In this document: positions 17,819 to 27,344 of the stretch, piece by piece | How positions within the stretch are numbered: position 1 is the first letter of the stretch | Layout: the number at the start of each line of letters is the position of its first letter | Assembly (NCBI GenBank): GCA_041687675.1 | Contig: JAWLBM010000017.1 | Location: 24,894-88,893 of the forward strand | Reading direction: 5' to 3' | DNA length: 64,000 bases | Origin: JAWLBM01 sp041687675 | Lineage (GTDB): Bacteria > Pseudomonadota > Alphaproteobacteria > Rhizobiales > Pleomorphomonadaceae | Position numbers and translations under genes: made by a program | Notes under the pieces: generated by a model | What the model was told of the DNA's origin: nothing | The model's database searches: none | Seen by the model: the letters and a program-made list of their open reading frames with translations, nothing else

Positions 17819-17829
17819 GGAGCGTGCCC

Positions 17830-17894
17830 CGCCCGCCGCGCCAGTCTTCTGCCGTCGGGCGGCGTCAGTGGCCGGGGAGCCTTCCTTCTCCCCC
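17830..17894 (+). repeat. 65-bp direct repeat, copy 2
   Basis: Second copy of the 17506-17570 segment (63 of 65 identical). It again ends in a half palindrome (CCTTCTCCCCCTCGGGGG), but here without array expansion. The remaining 17895-18139 holds no visible gene, only the leader of the next CDS. Confidence 0.85.
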
Positions 17895-18139
17895 TCGGGG
17901 GTTGGACCAGCGCCTCCAGCCCGCCGCTCGCCTCGACGGCGCGGTTCGATCTTGACGAAATGCCTGCAGGCCGCGCGCCTGTGAGCGGGCAGTCAGCGTT
18001 CCGGAGGGTCGCCGCAAGATCGTAAAAAATATCAGTTCCAGATCACCCTTCCGGGTGACGCGGGCCGTGGCGGCGGGGGCTTCACTGGGGACATGCCGGA
18101 AGCGGTGTCCGGCTCAACCTGGAACCAAAGAGGCTGCCC

Positions 18140-20188
18140 ATGTCTACCATTCGTCATCGCCGGGCCCTGACGGCCGGCGTCTCCATGCTCGTCCTCCTCC
18201 CCGTCGCAGCGGGCGCCGCCGAGATCGTCGGCACCATCAACGCGGACGTCCTCACCGGGACCGAGGCCATCGACGTCATCTCCGGCGGCGCCGGCAACGA
18301 CCGGATCCTCGGCGATCCGCAGGCGGCGAACCTGCCGGTCACGGCGGTCACACGCGTCGCCCGGCCGCACAACGCCGCCCAGCCGAACCTCGGCACGATC
18401 GAGGACCCGGTCTATTCGGCCGACGGCCTCACCATGGCCTATTCCGTCGTGTCCGACGTGACGGCGAACACCTGCTCGGTGATCCTCCGCAGCGTGGCCA
18501 CCGGCGCCGAGACGGTGGTCGACGCCAAGTCGAACGCGGCGGCCGGCACGCTCGGCCTCTGCGATCGCGTGTCGCTCTCGGCGAACGGCAAGAAGCTGGT
18601 CTTCTCCTCGGTCGCCCCGCTCGTCTCCGGCGACATGAACGGCATGGTGGACGTCCACCTCTACGACGTCGACACCAAGGTGATCACCCGCGTGTCGGTG
18701 ACGGACATGGAAGGCCAGGGCGACGGCCACAGCTACGAGCCCGTGATCTCGCCGGACGGCACCAGGGTGGCCTTCGCCTCGAAGGCCACGAACCTTCCCG
18801 CCGCCGCCGGCGCCGACAGCAACGGCAAGGCCGACGTCTTCGTCCGCGACCTCGTCGCCGGCACCACGGTGCGGTTGAGCGAGTCGGCGCTGGGGGTGCA
18901 GGGCATCGACGGCGACGCCGGCTGGCCGGTGTTCTCGGCCGATGGAAAGCGGCTGGCCTTCCACACCGGCGCCAGGAACATGGTGACCACCGACACCGAC
19001 ATGGTGCAGGACGTCTACGTCCGCGACCTCGCCACCAAGGCGATGACTCGCGTCTCCGTGTCCGCCGTCGCCAACCAGGCGCCGTCGGGGGCCAGCGGCT
19101 ACCCGGCCTTCTCGCCCGACGGCCTCGAGGTGGTGTTCCAGTCGGCGGCCGAGAACCTCGTTGCCGGCGACACCAACGGCAAGGTGGACGTGTTCGTCCG
19201 CGACCTCATCGCCAACACGACGAAGCTGGTGTCGCGGACCGCGGCGGCCCAGGCCGACGGCGCGAGCGCGATGCCCTTCTACTCGCCGGATTCCAGCAAG
19301 GTCGTCTTCCACTCCAACGCCACCAACCTCGTCACCGGCGACACCAACGCCGACGGCGACTGGTTCATGGCGGACCTCCTCGGCGGGGCGATCACTCGCC
19401 TGTCGACCAAGGCGGCGGGTGGCCAGGTGGAGAACGCCGGGGACGCGGCGGGCATCGCCGCCATGTCGCCGAACGGGCTCGCCTTCGCCTACGCCTCCAG
19501 GGCGATCGACATCACCGCCGACGGCAACGGCGTCGCCGACCTCTTCCTCGCCACGCTGGCGCCGGGAGCCGGCGGGCGCGACGTCCTGCGGGGCGACGAC
19601 GGCGAGGACTGGATCCACGGCGGCGGCGGCGACGACCTCGTCTCCGGCGGCCCCGGCAAGGACACGCTGGTCGGCGGCGCGGGCATCGACCGCGTCTCCT
19701 TCGCGGACGCGGCCGCCAAGGTGACGGTGGATCTCGCGACCGGCAAGACCTCGGACGGCGACAAGATCTCGGAGGTCGAGGGCATCGTCGGGTCGAAGTT
19801 CGACGACGTGCTGAAGGGCGACGCGAAGGGGAACGTGATCCACGGCGGGCCGGGAGCCGACGTGATGACCGGCGGCGGCGGCGCCGACAGGTTCACCTAC
19901 GCCAGCCTGGCCGAGAGCCCGGCGAAGTCGCCCGACACCATCACCGACTTCAAGCCCAAGATGAAGATCGACCTGTCGCTGGCGATCCCCGAGGCCAAGG
20001 GCAAGAAGAAGGGCAAGCAGAAGTTCACCTGGATCGGGTCGAAGCCGTTCAGCAAGAAGAAGGGCGAGGTCCGCTTCGAGAAGGAACTCCTGCAGATCGA
20101 TGCCAAGGGCAAGGGCAAGGCTACCTTCGCGATCAAGCTTCCGAAGGTGGGCAGCCTGAAGAAGAAGCAGGTGATCGGCGTGAAGTGA
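18140..20188 (+). CDS. Exported PD40/TolB-like beta-propeller protein with RTX repeats and lysine-rich M10_C-like tail
   Basis: A 682-residue protein. A Sec signal peptide ends near residue 27 (LVLLPVAAGA-AE). An RTX nonapeptide-like stretch (GGAGNDRILG) follows at about 50-60. Residues 70-465 contain repeated PD40-type blades, recognisable as SPDGTRVAFASKATNL, SADGKRLAFHTGARNM and SPDGLEVVFQSAAENL, with VFVRDL after each. From about 470 come more RTX repeats (GGGGDDLVSGGPGKD, GGPGADVMTGGGGADRF) and an M10_C-like domain. In the last 68 residues 20 are lysine and only 5 acidic; GDG-type acidic positions read GKGKA. It is probably secreted or surface-bound and calcium-binding. No type I exporter is encoded nearby. 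The start ATG at 18140 opens directly into the signal peptide. Confidence 0.82.
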   Translation: MSTIRHRRALTAGVSMLVLLPVAAGAAEIVGTINADVLTGTEAIDVISGGAGNDRILGDPQAANLPVTAVTRVARPHNAAQPNLGTIEDPVYSADGLTMAYSVVSDVTANTCSVILRSVATGAETVVDAKSNAAAGTLGLCDRVSLSANGKKLVFSSVAPLVSGDMNGMVDVHLYDVDTKVITRVSVTDMEGQGDGHSYEPVISPDGTRVAFASKATNLPAAAGADSNGKADVFVRDLVAGTTVRLSESALGVQGIDGDAGWPVFSADGKRLAFHTGARNMVTTDTDMVQDVYVRDLATKAMTRVSVSAVANQAPSGASGYPAFSPDGLEVVFQSAAENLVAGDTNGKVDVFVRDLIANTTKLVSRTAAAQADGASAMPFYSPDSSKVVFHSNATNLVTGDTNADGDWFMADLLGGAITRLSTKAAGGQVENAGDAAGIAAMSPNGLAFAYASRAIDITADGNGVADLFLATLAPGAGGRDVLRGDDGEDWIHGGGGDDLVSGGPGKDTLVGGAGIDRVSFADAAAKVTVDLATGKTSDGDKISEVEGIVGSKFDDVLKGDAKGNVIHGGPGADVMTGGGGADRFTYASLAESPAKSPDTITDFKPKMKIDLSLAIPEAKGKKKGKQKFTWIGSKPFSKKKGEVRFEKELLQIDAKGKGKATFAIKLPKVGSLKKKQVIGVK

Positions 20189-20211
20189 CCTGCCTTCCCG
20201 AGGCATGGCGG

Positions 20212-20234
20212 CGGCCCGGGCACCCCCCGGGCCG
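20212..20234. terminator. Hairpin between convergent genes
   Basis: A perfect 9-bp stem (20212-20220 with 20226-20234, CGGCCCGGG/CCCGGGCCG) and five-base loop lie between the RTX/PD40 gene and the converging guanine deaminase gene. No T-run follows, so this is a probable but unproven transcript end. Confidence 0.5.
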
Positions 20235-20263
20235 TCGTCGTTCGGGCGGCACCGGTGTCGCGG

Positions 20264-21580
20264 TCAGACCCGCCGCCCGGCGATGTAGGTCGCGGCGACG
20301 GCGCGGTCGTCGCCGAGCGTCATCAGCACGAAGAGTTCCTCCTCGAGGTCGCCCCGGGCCGCCTCCATCCGGTGGGCCATCGCCGGGGTCGCCCGCGAAT
20401 CGAGCACCACCAGGTCCGCGGCGTGGCCGGGCTCGATCCGGCCGATCTCCGCCGCCTCGCCGATCGCCTCGGCGTTGCCGAGCGTCATGCGGTGGAAGGC
20501 CTGCAGGGCGGAGAGCTTCTGGCCGCGCAGCTGCATCACCTTGTAGGCCTCCGCCGCGGTCGCCAGCATCGAGTAACTGGTGCCGCCGCCGACGTCGGTG
20601 GCGAGGGCGTGCCGCACCGGATGCGGCCCCCGGTCGAGCCCGTCGTGGTCGAAGAGGCCCGAGCCGATGAAGAGGTTCGAGGTCGGGCAGAAGACGGCGA
20701 CGCAGCCGATCTCGCTCATGCGCGCGATCTCGTCCGGCCTCAGGTGGATGCAGTGGCCGAGCAGGGTGCGCGGCGACAGCATGCCGAAGCGGTCGTAGAC
20801 GTCGAGGTAGCCGGCGCTCTCCGGGAACAGCCGGGCCACGGCCTCGATCTCGGCGAGGTTCTCCGACATGTGCGTCTGCAGCAGGCAGTCCGGGTGGTCG
20901 GCGAGGAGCCGGCCCGCGACCTCCAGCTGCGCGGCCGTCGAGGTGATGGCGAAGCGCGGGGTGATCACCACCCGCTGGCGGCCGCGGCGGTGCCAGCGCC
21001 GGATCAGCGCCTCGGTGTCGGCGAGGGCGGAGGCGGGCGTGTCGCACAGCGCGGGCGGGGCGTTGCGGTCCATCATCGTCTTGCCGGCGAGCATCAGCGT
21101 GCCGCGCCGCTGGCTCTCCTCGAAGAAGGCGTCGATGGCCGAGGCGTGCACCGAGCCGTAGACGACGGCCGTGGTGGTGCCGTTGCGGGCGAGTTCGTCG
21201 AGGAAGAAGCGGGCGCCGGCCTCCGCGTGGGCGCGCTCGGCGTACTTCATCTCGGCGGGGAAGGTGTACTTCTGCAGCCACTCGAGGAGCTGCGTCCCCC
21301 AGGAGGCGATCACCTGCGTCTGCGGGAAGTGGATGTGGGCGTCGATGAAGCCCGGCAGGATCAGCCGGTCGCCGTGGTCGTCCACCATCGTCCCCGGCCT
21401 GCGGTGGGACTCGAGGTCGGCGGCGTCGGCGACGGCGAGAATGCGGCCGCCCTCCACCACCACGATGCCGTCCGGGCGGTAGCGGTAGCTGCCCGCGTCG
21501 CCGGCGCCCGCCGGCGCGCGGTCGAAGCTCAGCACCCGGCCGCGCAGGATCCGCCGGCCCGTGTCCCCGCTCTCCGCCAT
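20264..21580 (-). CDS. guaD: Guanine deaminase
   Basis: A 438-residue amidohydrolase converting guanine to xanthine in purine breakdown. The zinc site is visible: DAHIHFPQT (HxH), HMSENLAEIEA (His plus Glu), GHCIHL (His), and the terminal Asp in ATDVGGGTSYSM. The length and the preserved blocks WLQKYTFPAE and FCPTSNLFIGSG match GuaD rather than other amidohydrolases. It is cytosolic. It is not clustered with other purine genes; an allantoinase-type gene lies 20 kb away at 41495. The ATG at 21578-21580 is used. Confidence 0.93.
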   Translation of the reverse strand: MAESGDTGRRILRGRVLSFDRAPAGAGDAGSYRYRPDGIVVVEGGRILAVADAADLESHRRPGTMVDDHGDRLILPGFIDAHIHFPQTQVIASWGTQLLEWLQKYTFPAEMKYAERAHAEAGARFFLDELARNGTTTAVVYGSVHASAIDAFFEESQRRGTLMLAGKTMMDRNAPPALCDTPASALADTEALIRRWHRRGRQRVVITPRFAITSTAAQLEVAGRLLADHPDCLLQTHMSENLAEIEAVARLFPESAGYLDVYDRFGMLSPRTLLGHCIHLRPDEIARMSEIGCVAVFCPTSNLFIGSGLFDHDGLDRGPHPVRHALATDVGGGTSYSMLATAAEAYKVMQLRGQKLSALQAFHRMTLGNAEAIGEAAEIGRIEPGHAADLVVLDSRATPAMAHRMEAARGDLEEELFVLMTLGDDRAVAATYIAGRRV

Positions 21581-21734
21581 GTCCCGTCGTCTCCCCTCCG
21601 AGGTGGTCCGCCGAATTAACCGGATTCCGCCGCGGTCAGGAAGGGGAGGGCGCGTCGGTCGCGGAAGGATGCCGGGCGGCCCCGATGGCGCGGTGACAAA
21701 ACCGGCCCCCGCTCGGCCCGCGGCGGAGGCCCGG

Positions 21735-22847
21735 TCAGCCGGCGCGAAGGCTCACCAGCGGGGCGAGCATCGCGGCCACCTCGGACTGCCGCCGGGTGCC
21801 GGTCTTCGCCATCACGCGCTTGACGTGGGTGCGGATCGTCTCCCGCGACGTTCCGCTGTCGGCGGCCATGTCCTCGATGGACTTGCCCGAGACGAGCGCC
21901 CGGGCGATCCGGGCCTCCGCGGCGGTGAGGTCGTAGAGGCCGGCGACGATGGAGGGGTCGAGGTGCCGGTGGGCCGTCGCGAGGGTGACGACGAGGATGG
22001 CGTCGGCGCCGGAGAAGACGTCGTTGGCCTGTCGGGCGACCGGCAGCAGGTGGGCCACCGCCGCCGGCCGGTCGTCGGTCGCCGGCACCGGGATGGAGCG
22101 AACGGTTCCCCGTTGTCCGCCGCCGCGGCCGATCTGCTCCAGCGCCTCGTTCATCAGCCGGTCCGCTTCGGGGTGGGCGAGGGCGATCCGGCCGTGCGCG
22201 CGCTGGGCGATGACACCCGACAGGCTCTCGAAATCCGCGTTGTGCAACCGGAGTCGCGCGCGGATGTCGAGCACCGCCGCCGGCACCCCCAGCGCCGACA
22301 TGGTCTCGACGGCGGTGCGGGCCCGCTCGAGCCCTAGCCGTCCGGCGACCATCGCCGCCCGCGCGATATGCGGCCTCAGCCGGTCGAGGTTCGCCACCAC
22401 GCTCTCCTCGAAGGGGTCCTCGCCGATCAGCCGCTCGAACCCGAACACCATGGAATCGCCGTTGGGGACCAGGAGGACGGCGCCGCAGGCCCAGCCGATC
22501 CCGCGCGGGCGGAGGAAGTTCGCGTGGATGTCGGACTGCGAGCCGTCCTCGCCGCCGAAGACGGTGCGATCCTCCACGAAGCCGAGGTGTCCGCCGGCCG
22601 CGTAGCGGCGCAGCCAGTCGTTGTCGAGCATGCCGGCCGCGATCAGGTCTTCCGCGATCCGGCGGCTGTTCTCGGTGCTGGTCCAGCGGATCGCCCGCTC
22701 GCTTGGCCGGTCGCCGCGATGGATGAGCACGCCGCCCCAGGCGCGGGCCTGGCCCGACATCCGCTCCAGGACGCCCGGCCAGAGCTCCGGGATGACCGCC
22801 GCCTCGTAGAGACCGTCCGCGAGCGCCTCGAAGGAATCCACATTCAT
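21735..22847 (-). CDS. LuxR-type (GerE HTH) transcriptional regulator
   Basis: A 370-residue protein. The C-terminal 60 residues are a LuxR/GerE helix-turn-helix: [54 protein letters not shown], with the recognition helix around [12 protein letters not shown]. The N-terminal 300 residues match no sensor domain I can name with certainty; they resemble regulators with a PAS-like middle part ([21 protein letters not shown]). No autoinducer-binding signature or response-regulator aspartate pocket is seen. The ATG at 22845-22847 ([17 protein letters not shown]) is chosen; frame further upstream is rich in Arg and Pro and unlikely to be coding. It is divergent from fhs. Confidence 0.85.
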   Translation of the reverse strand: MNVDSFEALADGLYEAAVIPELWPGVLERMSGQARAWGGVLIHRGDRPSERAIRWTSTENSRRIAEDLIAAGMLDNDWLRRYAAGGHLGFVEDRTVFGGEDGSQSDIHANFLRPRGIGWACGAVLLVPNGDSMVFGFERLIGEDPFEESVVANLDRLRPHIARAAMVAGRLGLERARTAVETMSALGVPAAVLDIRARLRLHNADFESLSGVIAQRAHGRIALAHPEADRLMNEALEQIGRGGGQRGTVRSIPVPATDDRPAAVAHLLPVARQANDVFSGADAILVVTLATAHRHLDPSIVAGLYDLTAAEARIARALVSGKSIEDMAADSGTSRETIRTHVKRVMAKTGTRRQSEVAAMLAPLVSLRAG

Positions 22848-23076
22848 CGCCGCCCCGCCGGCCCCGGAATCATCGACATTTGCTACAATATACCGAAAAC
22901 GCAGGCAAGCGGCGGCGCGGCGGACCGCCCGCGGGTCGGGGCCGTCAGGGCGCGGCGTCGCGTTTCGGCGGTTTCGCCGGCCCGTCCGCTCGTGCAAGGC
23001 TCGGCCAGAACGGGAGGATCGCCCGGACGGCCGCGCGCGGCCGAACCGGGCGGGGTCGAATGCCGGAGGGAACCAC

Positions 23077-24750
23077 ATGAAGAGCGACATCGAGATCGCC
23101 CGCGCCGCCAGCCTGAAGCCGATCGGCGAGATCGCCGGGCGGCTCCACATCCCGGGCGACGCCCTGGTCCCCTACGGCCGGCATATCGCAAAGATCGAGC
23201 ACGGCTTCCTCGAGAGCCTCCGCGAACGGCCGCGCGGCAAGCTGGTCCTGGTGACGGCGATCACGCCGACGCCCGCGGGCGAGGGGAAGACCACCACGAC
23301 CGTCGGCCTCGGCGACGCGCTGAACCGGATCGGCCGCAACGCCGCGATCTGCCTGCGCGAGCCTTCGCTCGGCCCCTGCTTCGGGGTCAAGGGCGGCGCG
23401 GCGGGCGGCGGCTACAGCCAGGTGGTGCCGATGGAGGCGATCAACCTCCATTTCACCGGCGACTTCCACGCCATCACCTCGGCGCACAACCTGCTCGCCG
23501 CGCTGGTCGACAACCATGTCTACTGGGGCAGCGAGCCGAAGATCGACGGCCGGCGGCTGACCTGGCGCCGCGTCCTCGACATGAACGACCGCATGCTGCG
23601 CAACCAGTTGAACGGCCTCGGCGGGGTCGCCAACGGCTACCCGAAGGAGGACGGCTTCGACATCACCGTGGCGTCCGAGGTGATGGCGGTGTTCTGCCTA
23701 GCCCGCGACCTCAGGGACCTCGAGCAGCGGCTGGCGCGGATCGTCATCGGCGAGACGGAGGACAAGCGCTTCCTCACCGCCGACGTGGTCGGCGCAGCCG
23801 GAGCGATGGCCGTGCTGCTGCGCGACGCGATCCAGCCGAACCTCGTCCAGACGCTGGAGGGCAACCCGGCCTTCGTCCACGGCGGCCCCTTCGCCAACAT
23901 CGCCCATGGCTGCAACTCCGTGATCGCCACCGACGCGGCGCTGCGCCTTGCCGACGTGGTGGTGACGGAAGCCGGCTTCGGCGCGGACCTCGGCGCCGAG
24001 AAGTTCATGGACATCAAGTGCCGCAAGGCGGGCCTGGCGCCGGACGCGGCGGTGATCGTCGCCACCATCCGGGCGCTGAAGATGCACGGCGGGGTCGCGA
24101 AGGAGGACCTCACCCGCGAGAACCTTTCCGCCCTGCGGACCGGCTTCGACAACCTCGCCCGGCATGTGGAGAACGTCGGCCGCTTCGGCGTCGAGGCGGT
24201 GGTCGGCATCAACCGCTTCGGCTCGGACACCGACGAGGAGGTGAACCTCCTCCTCGAACTGTGCAACCGCATCGGCGTGGAGGCGGTGATCTGCACCCAT
24301 TTCGCCGACGGCGGCCGCGGCGCCGAGGCGCTGGCGCACAAGGTGGCGGCGATCCTCGACCGGCCGCGGCGGGCGCCGTTCCGCCATCTCTACCCGGACG
24401 AGATGCCGCTGCTGGAGAAGGTGTCGACCATCGCCCGCGACATCTACCGGGCCTCGGGCGTGGAGGCGACGCCGAAGGCGCGGGCGCGCCTCGCCCAGTT
24501 CGAGGGCGCCGGCTACGGCCACCTGCCGGTGTGCATCGCCAAGACGCAGTCGTCCTTCTCCGCAGACCCGGCGCTGAAGAACGCGCCCGTCGGCCACGTG
24601 TTGCCGATCCGCGAGGTGCGGCTGTCGGCGGGGGCGGAGTTCGTGGTGGTGATCTGCGGGGACATCATGACGATGCCCGGACTGCCGAGGGTGCCGTCGG
24701 CAGTCAAGATCCGGCTCGACGAGAACGGCGAGATCGAGGGGCTGAGCTGA
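23077..24750 (+). CDS. fhs: Formate-tetrahydrofolate ligase
   Basis: A 557-residue enzyme that makes 10-formyl-tetrahydrofolate from formate, ATP and THF, in cytosolic one-carbon metabolism. The ATP-binding loop is [20 protein letters not shown] (about residues 64-83). Other conserved blocks are [17 protein letters not shown], the FTGDFHAI block, [17 protein letters not shown], and [19 protein letters not shown] sequence at the C-terminus. Length matches the family. GGAGGG at 23065-23070, six bases upstream, supports the ATG at 23077. No fold or methylotrophy genes adjoin it. Confidence 0.96.
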   Translation: MKSDIEIARAASLKPIGEIAGRLHIPGDALVPYGRHIAKIEHGFLESLRERPRGKLVLVTAITPTPAGEGKTTTTVGLGDALNRIGRNAAICLREPSLGPCFGVKGGAAGGGYSQVVPMEAINLHFTGDFHAITSAHNLLAALVDNHVYWGSEPKIDGRRLTWRRVLDMNDRMLRNQLNGLGGVANGYPKEDGFDITVASEVMAVFCLARDLRDLEQRLARIVIGETEDKRFLTADVVGAAGAMAVLLRDAIQPNLVQTLEGNPAFVHGGPFANIAHGCNSVIATDAALRLADVVVTEAGFGADLGAEKFMDIKCRKAGLAPDAAVIVATIRALKMHGGVAKEDLTRENLSALRTGFDNLARHVENVGRFGVEAVVGINRFGSDTDEEVNLLLELCNRIGVEAVICTHFADGGRGAEALAHKVAAILDRPRRAPFRHLYPDEMPLLEKVSTIARDIYRASGVEATPKARARLAQFEGAGYGHLPVCIAKTQSSFSADPALKNAPVGHVLPIREVRLSAGAEFVVVICGDIMTMPGLPRVPSAVKIRLDENGEIEGLS

Positions 24751-24765
24751 CCGGGCCGTCCGGGG

Positions 24766-25095
24766 TCAGACGAAGCGGAAGCGGGCGAGCCGGCGGTCGT
24801 CCGTCGCGTGGACGTGGATCGGCTCTTCCCGGAAGCGGACGCCGATGTCGCGCGCCGTTCGCCAGACCACTTCGGCCCGCTGCACCGTGTGCTCGGCCGG
24901 ATCGAAAAGGTAGAAGTCGGCCGGGATGTCGCTCGCGTGATCGCTGCGGATCAGCGCGCCGCTCTCGGAGACGTTGCGCACAACGCAATCCCAGGTGAAG
25001 CGGAAATCCCCGAAGGCGACCTTGCCGCCCTTGAAGGTGCGCCGGCGTATGCCACCGCGCCGCTTGTCGTCTGAAAAACTCTCGACCGCCGTCAT
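24766..25095 (-). CDS. PilZ domain protein
   Basis: A 109-residue single-domain protein. The PilZ c-di-GMP-binding signature is present: an Arg-rich N-terminal stretch (DKRRGGIRRRTFKGG) and CVVRNVSESGALIRSD (the N/DxSxxG element), followed by VVWRTARDIGVRFRE. PilZ proteins act as cyclic-di-GMP receptors for motility, exopolysaccharide or envelope functions. Whether the first motif, RRGGIRRR, keeps exact RxxxR spacing is ambiguous but satisfied by several choices. It is divergent from a polysaccharide deacetylase gene across an AT-rich gap, which hints at surface-polysaccharide control but proves nothing. Start is the ATG at 25093-25095. Confidence 0.88.
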   Translation of the reverse strand: MTAVESFSDDKRRGGIRRRTFKGGKVAFGDFRFTWDCVVRNVSESGALIRSDHASDIPADFYLFDPAEHTVQRAEVVWRTARDIGVRFREEPIHVHATDDRRLARFRFV

Positions 25096-25302
25096 GTTCG
25101 CCCCGCAACGCTCCGATGCTTCGGACCGGAACAATATACATCGAACTTTACGCAAATTGACCCGTGGATCGGATTTAACCTTAACGGAACAATGGGGCGG
25201 CGACCGGTCGGCCCGCCGTTTATTTAATGCAATATTTATAATAACTAAATCTTAAGCCTTCGCCGCCGGGCGGGGCCGAGCACGTGCCTGAAGGAGAAGC
25301 GT
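25096..25302. promoter_or_regulatory. AT-rich divergent promoter region
   Basis: The 207-base gap between the divergent PilZ and deacetylase genes is strikingly AT-rich for this genome, especially 25130-25165 and 25215-25255, the latter containing runs such as TTTATTTAATGCAATATTTATAATAAC. Such islands usually carry promoters and nucleoid-protein binding sites. AAGGAG at 25291-25296 is the ribosome site for the TTG start at 25303. Confidence 0.5.
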
Positions 25303-26394
25303 TTGGCCGCGTCGATGCGAAACCTGGCGATCCGGGCAGCATTCCGCCTCATGGCGACCGCCGGCGCGGGGCGCTGGCTGGGCGCCGGCGGCCCGCGCTG
25401 CGCGGTGCTGATGATGCATAGGGTCCGCCCGGCCCGGGACGCCGCCTTCCAGCCCAACCGCCACCTCGAGATCACGCCGGACTTCCTCGACCGGGTGCTC
25501 GGCCGGCTGCGCGCGCGCGGGATCCCGGTCGTCCCGCTGGAGGAGGCGGCGGCGCGCCTCGCCGGCCCGCGGGCTCCCGAACGCATCGCCGTGCTCACCT
25601 TCGACGACGGCTACCGCGACAACCTCGAGCAGGCCGCCCCGGTGCTGCGCAGCCACGGTGTTCCCTTCACGGTCTTCGTCTCCTCCGGCATGGTCGACGG
25701 CCGCGCCAACGCCTGGTGGATGGCGCTCGAGGAGATGCTGGCTGCCGCCGAGGCGCTGGACGCCCGGCCCGCCGGCCTCGGCATCCTCCGGGCCGGCGAC
25801 CCGGTCCGCAAGCGCGCGGCCTTCGAGGCGGTCTCGACGGCGCTCTGGCGCCTCGGCGAGGCCGGGCGCGACGTCGCCATCCGCGAGATCGCCCGCCGTC
25901 ACGGCCACGACATTCCGGCGATGCTGGCGCGCGAGATGATGGACTGGAGCGAGGCGCGCCGCCTCGCTGCCGATCCGCTCTGCCGGATCGGCGGCCATAC
26001 GACGGGCCACGCGGCGCTGGCGATGCTGGACGAAGCCGCGGCCCGGGCGGAGATCGCCGAGGACCTCGCCCGTATCGAGGCCGAGACGGGCGTGCGCCCG
26101 ACGACCTTCGCCTACCCCTACGGCTGCCGCCGGGCCGTCGGCCCCCGCGAGCCCCGGCTGCTCGAGGGCCTCGGCATCGGGGCGGCGGTGACCACCGCGC
26201 CCGGGCTGGTCGGGCCGGATGCAGCGGACGGGGGCCGGCTCGCATGGCCGCGTGTGTCGCTGAACGGCCATTTCCAGAGCCTCGAGGCGGTCGACCTTCT
26301 CCTCGCCGGCGCCCCGTTCCGCCTTGCCGGCGCGCTCGGCCGGCGCCGCAGCACGGGGACCTTCAGGCCGGGTCCCGCCCTGGCGGCGCGATGA
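25303..26394 (+). CDS. Polysaccharide deacetylase family (NodB-type) protein
   Basis: A 363-residue carbohydrate esterase 4-type protein. Visible motifs are VLTFDDGYRDN (catalytic Asp-Asp, about residues 98-108), GGHTTGHAALAMLD (metal-binding His pair of the HxxxH motif), and TFAYPYG. No clear cleavable signal is seen; a hydrophobic N-terminal stretch is short. A TTG start at 25303 is used because AAGGAG ends six bases before it; an ATG four codons later (25315) is the alternative, with a poor spacing of 18. The substrate is probably an N-acetylated surface or cell-wall sugar. Its 3' end overlaps the converging DUF1194 gene by 32 bases. Confidence 0.85.
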   Translation: MAASMRNLAIRAAFRLMATAGAGRWLGAGGPRCAVLMMHRVRPARDAAFQPNRHLEITPDFLDRVLGRLRARGIPVVPLEEAAARLAGPRAPERIAVLTFDDGYRDNLEQAAPVLRSHGVPFTVFVSSGMVDGRANAWWMALEEMLAAAEALDARPAGLGILRAGDPVRKRAAFEAVSTALWRLGEAGRDVAIREIARRHGHDIPAMLAREMMDWSEARRLAADPLCRIGGHTTGHAALAMLDEAAARAEIAEDLARIEAETGVRPTTFAYPYGCRRAVGPREPRLLEGLGIGAAVTTAPGLVGPDAADGGRLAWPRVSLNGHFQSLEAVDLLLAGAPFRLAGALGRRRSTGTFRPGPALAAR

Positions 26395-27118
26395 GCGCCT
26401 TTCCCGCCGCCGGCGGATCGACGTCGGCGATGGAAGGGAGGTCGATCTCGCGGACGAGCTTTCGGCGGATCGCCTCGGCGAAGGCGCCGAAGTCCGGCGC
26501 CTCCACGACGAAGCTTCCCGGCCCGGTGATCAGCCGGTCCCGGTAGAACTCGACGACATCCGCATCGTCGGAAATCACCGCAAGGCCGTTCACCGTGACC
26601 CCGAGATCCTCGGCGCGGCTCCGGGCTGCCCAGACATTGGGCGTCGTCCTGCGGCGAGGGGCGAGCGACTCCCGGCCGTCGCCGGACACGTTGACGACAC
26701 GGCGCGTCGCGCAGATCCGCGGGTCCTCCAGCATGTCGAGCGCCGCCCCGAGGCCGTTGCCGAGGTCCGTGCTGCCGCCGATGCTGCGCGCCAGCCCGTC
26801 GACGAGTCCGGCGAAGCGGTCGGCGTCCGCAGGCGAGCGGATCACGTCCCAGTCCAGCACGTCGATGCCGCTCGCGGCGTCGCCCCAGACCACCACGGCG
26901 ACTGCCACCGTCCCGGCCGCCGCAAGGGCGGCCTTCACCTCCAGGTCTTGGAAGGCGAGGGCGGTGCCCCGGGTCTGGAGCGCGAATTCCTCGTCGCTGA
27001 TGCTGGCGGAGGAATCGAAGGCGAGCACCAGGGCGAGATCCGCACATGCAAACGCTTCGGCGCGCGGGGCCGGAGCGCAGGCGATGACCAGGCCGAAAAC
27101 AAGAAGACCGATCCGCAC
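26363..27118 (-). CDS. Exported DUF1194 (von Willebrand A-like) protein
   Basis: A 251-residue protein with a signal peptide (residues 1-22, GLLVFGLVIACAPAPRAEA). The mature protein opens with LALVLAFDSSASISDEEFALQ, a MIDAS-like DxSxS metal motif, and contains GSTDLGNGLGAALDMLED and RRVVNVSGDGRES, the DUF1194 pattern of a VWA-like fold. It is probably periplasmic; the family has no established function. The last 32 bases overlap the converging deacetylase gene. Start is the ATG at 27116-27118. Confidence 0.85.
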   Translation of the reverse strand: MRIGLLVFGLVIACAPAPRAEAFACADLALVLAFDSSASISDEEFALQTRGTALAFQDLEVKAALAAAGTVAVAVVVWGDAASGIDVLDWDVIRSPADADRFAGLVDGLARSIGGSTDLGNGLGAALDMLEDPRICATRRVVNVSGDGRESLAPRRRTTPNVWAARSRAEDLGVTVNGLAVISDDADVVEFYRDRLITGPGSFVVEAPDFGAFAEAIRRKLVREIDLPSIADVDPPAAGKALIAPPGRDPA

Positions 27119-27344
27119 GGCGCCCCCCGCTGCAGAAGGTCGATCCGGGTCGAGTTCGGATGAAAGCGGACGAGCCGCTCCCGATCATGAAAGTGCATTC
27201 TGTGAAATATGTAAATCGCCGATTGTGCCACTGTCATTGTGCAGTGACCGTCTCGGCGGATGGGCGCCGCGGCCGTCGATTCGATCGGCCGGGACGGCGC
27301 GCGGCCGCTTCGAGCCGTCGGGAGTTCCGCCGCCCGTGCGCCTG

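Noticed and set aside
18032..20206. Long minus-strand frame opposite the RTX/PD40 gene.
   Set aside because: The composition is biased to Arg, Val, Gly and His with no family signature, and the plus strand has a signal peptide and clear repeats.
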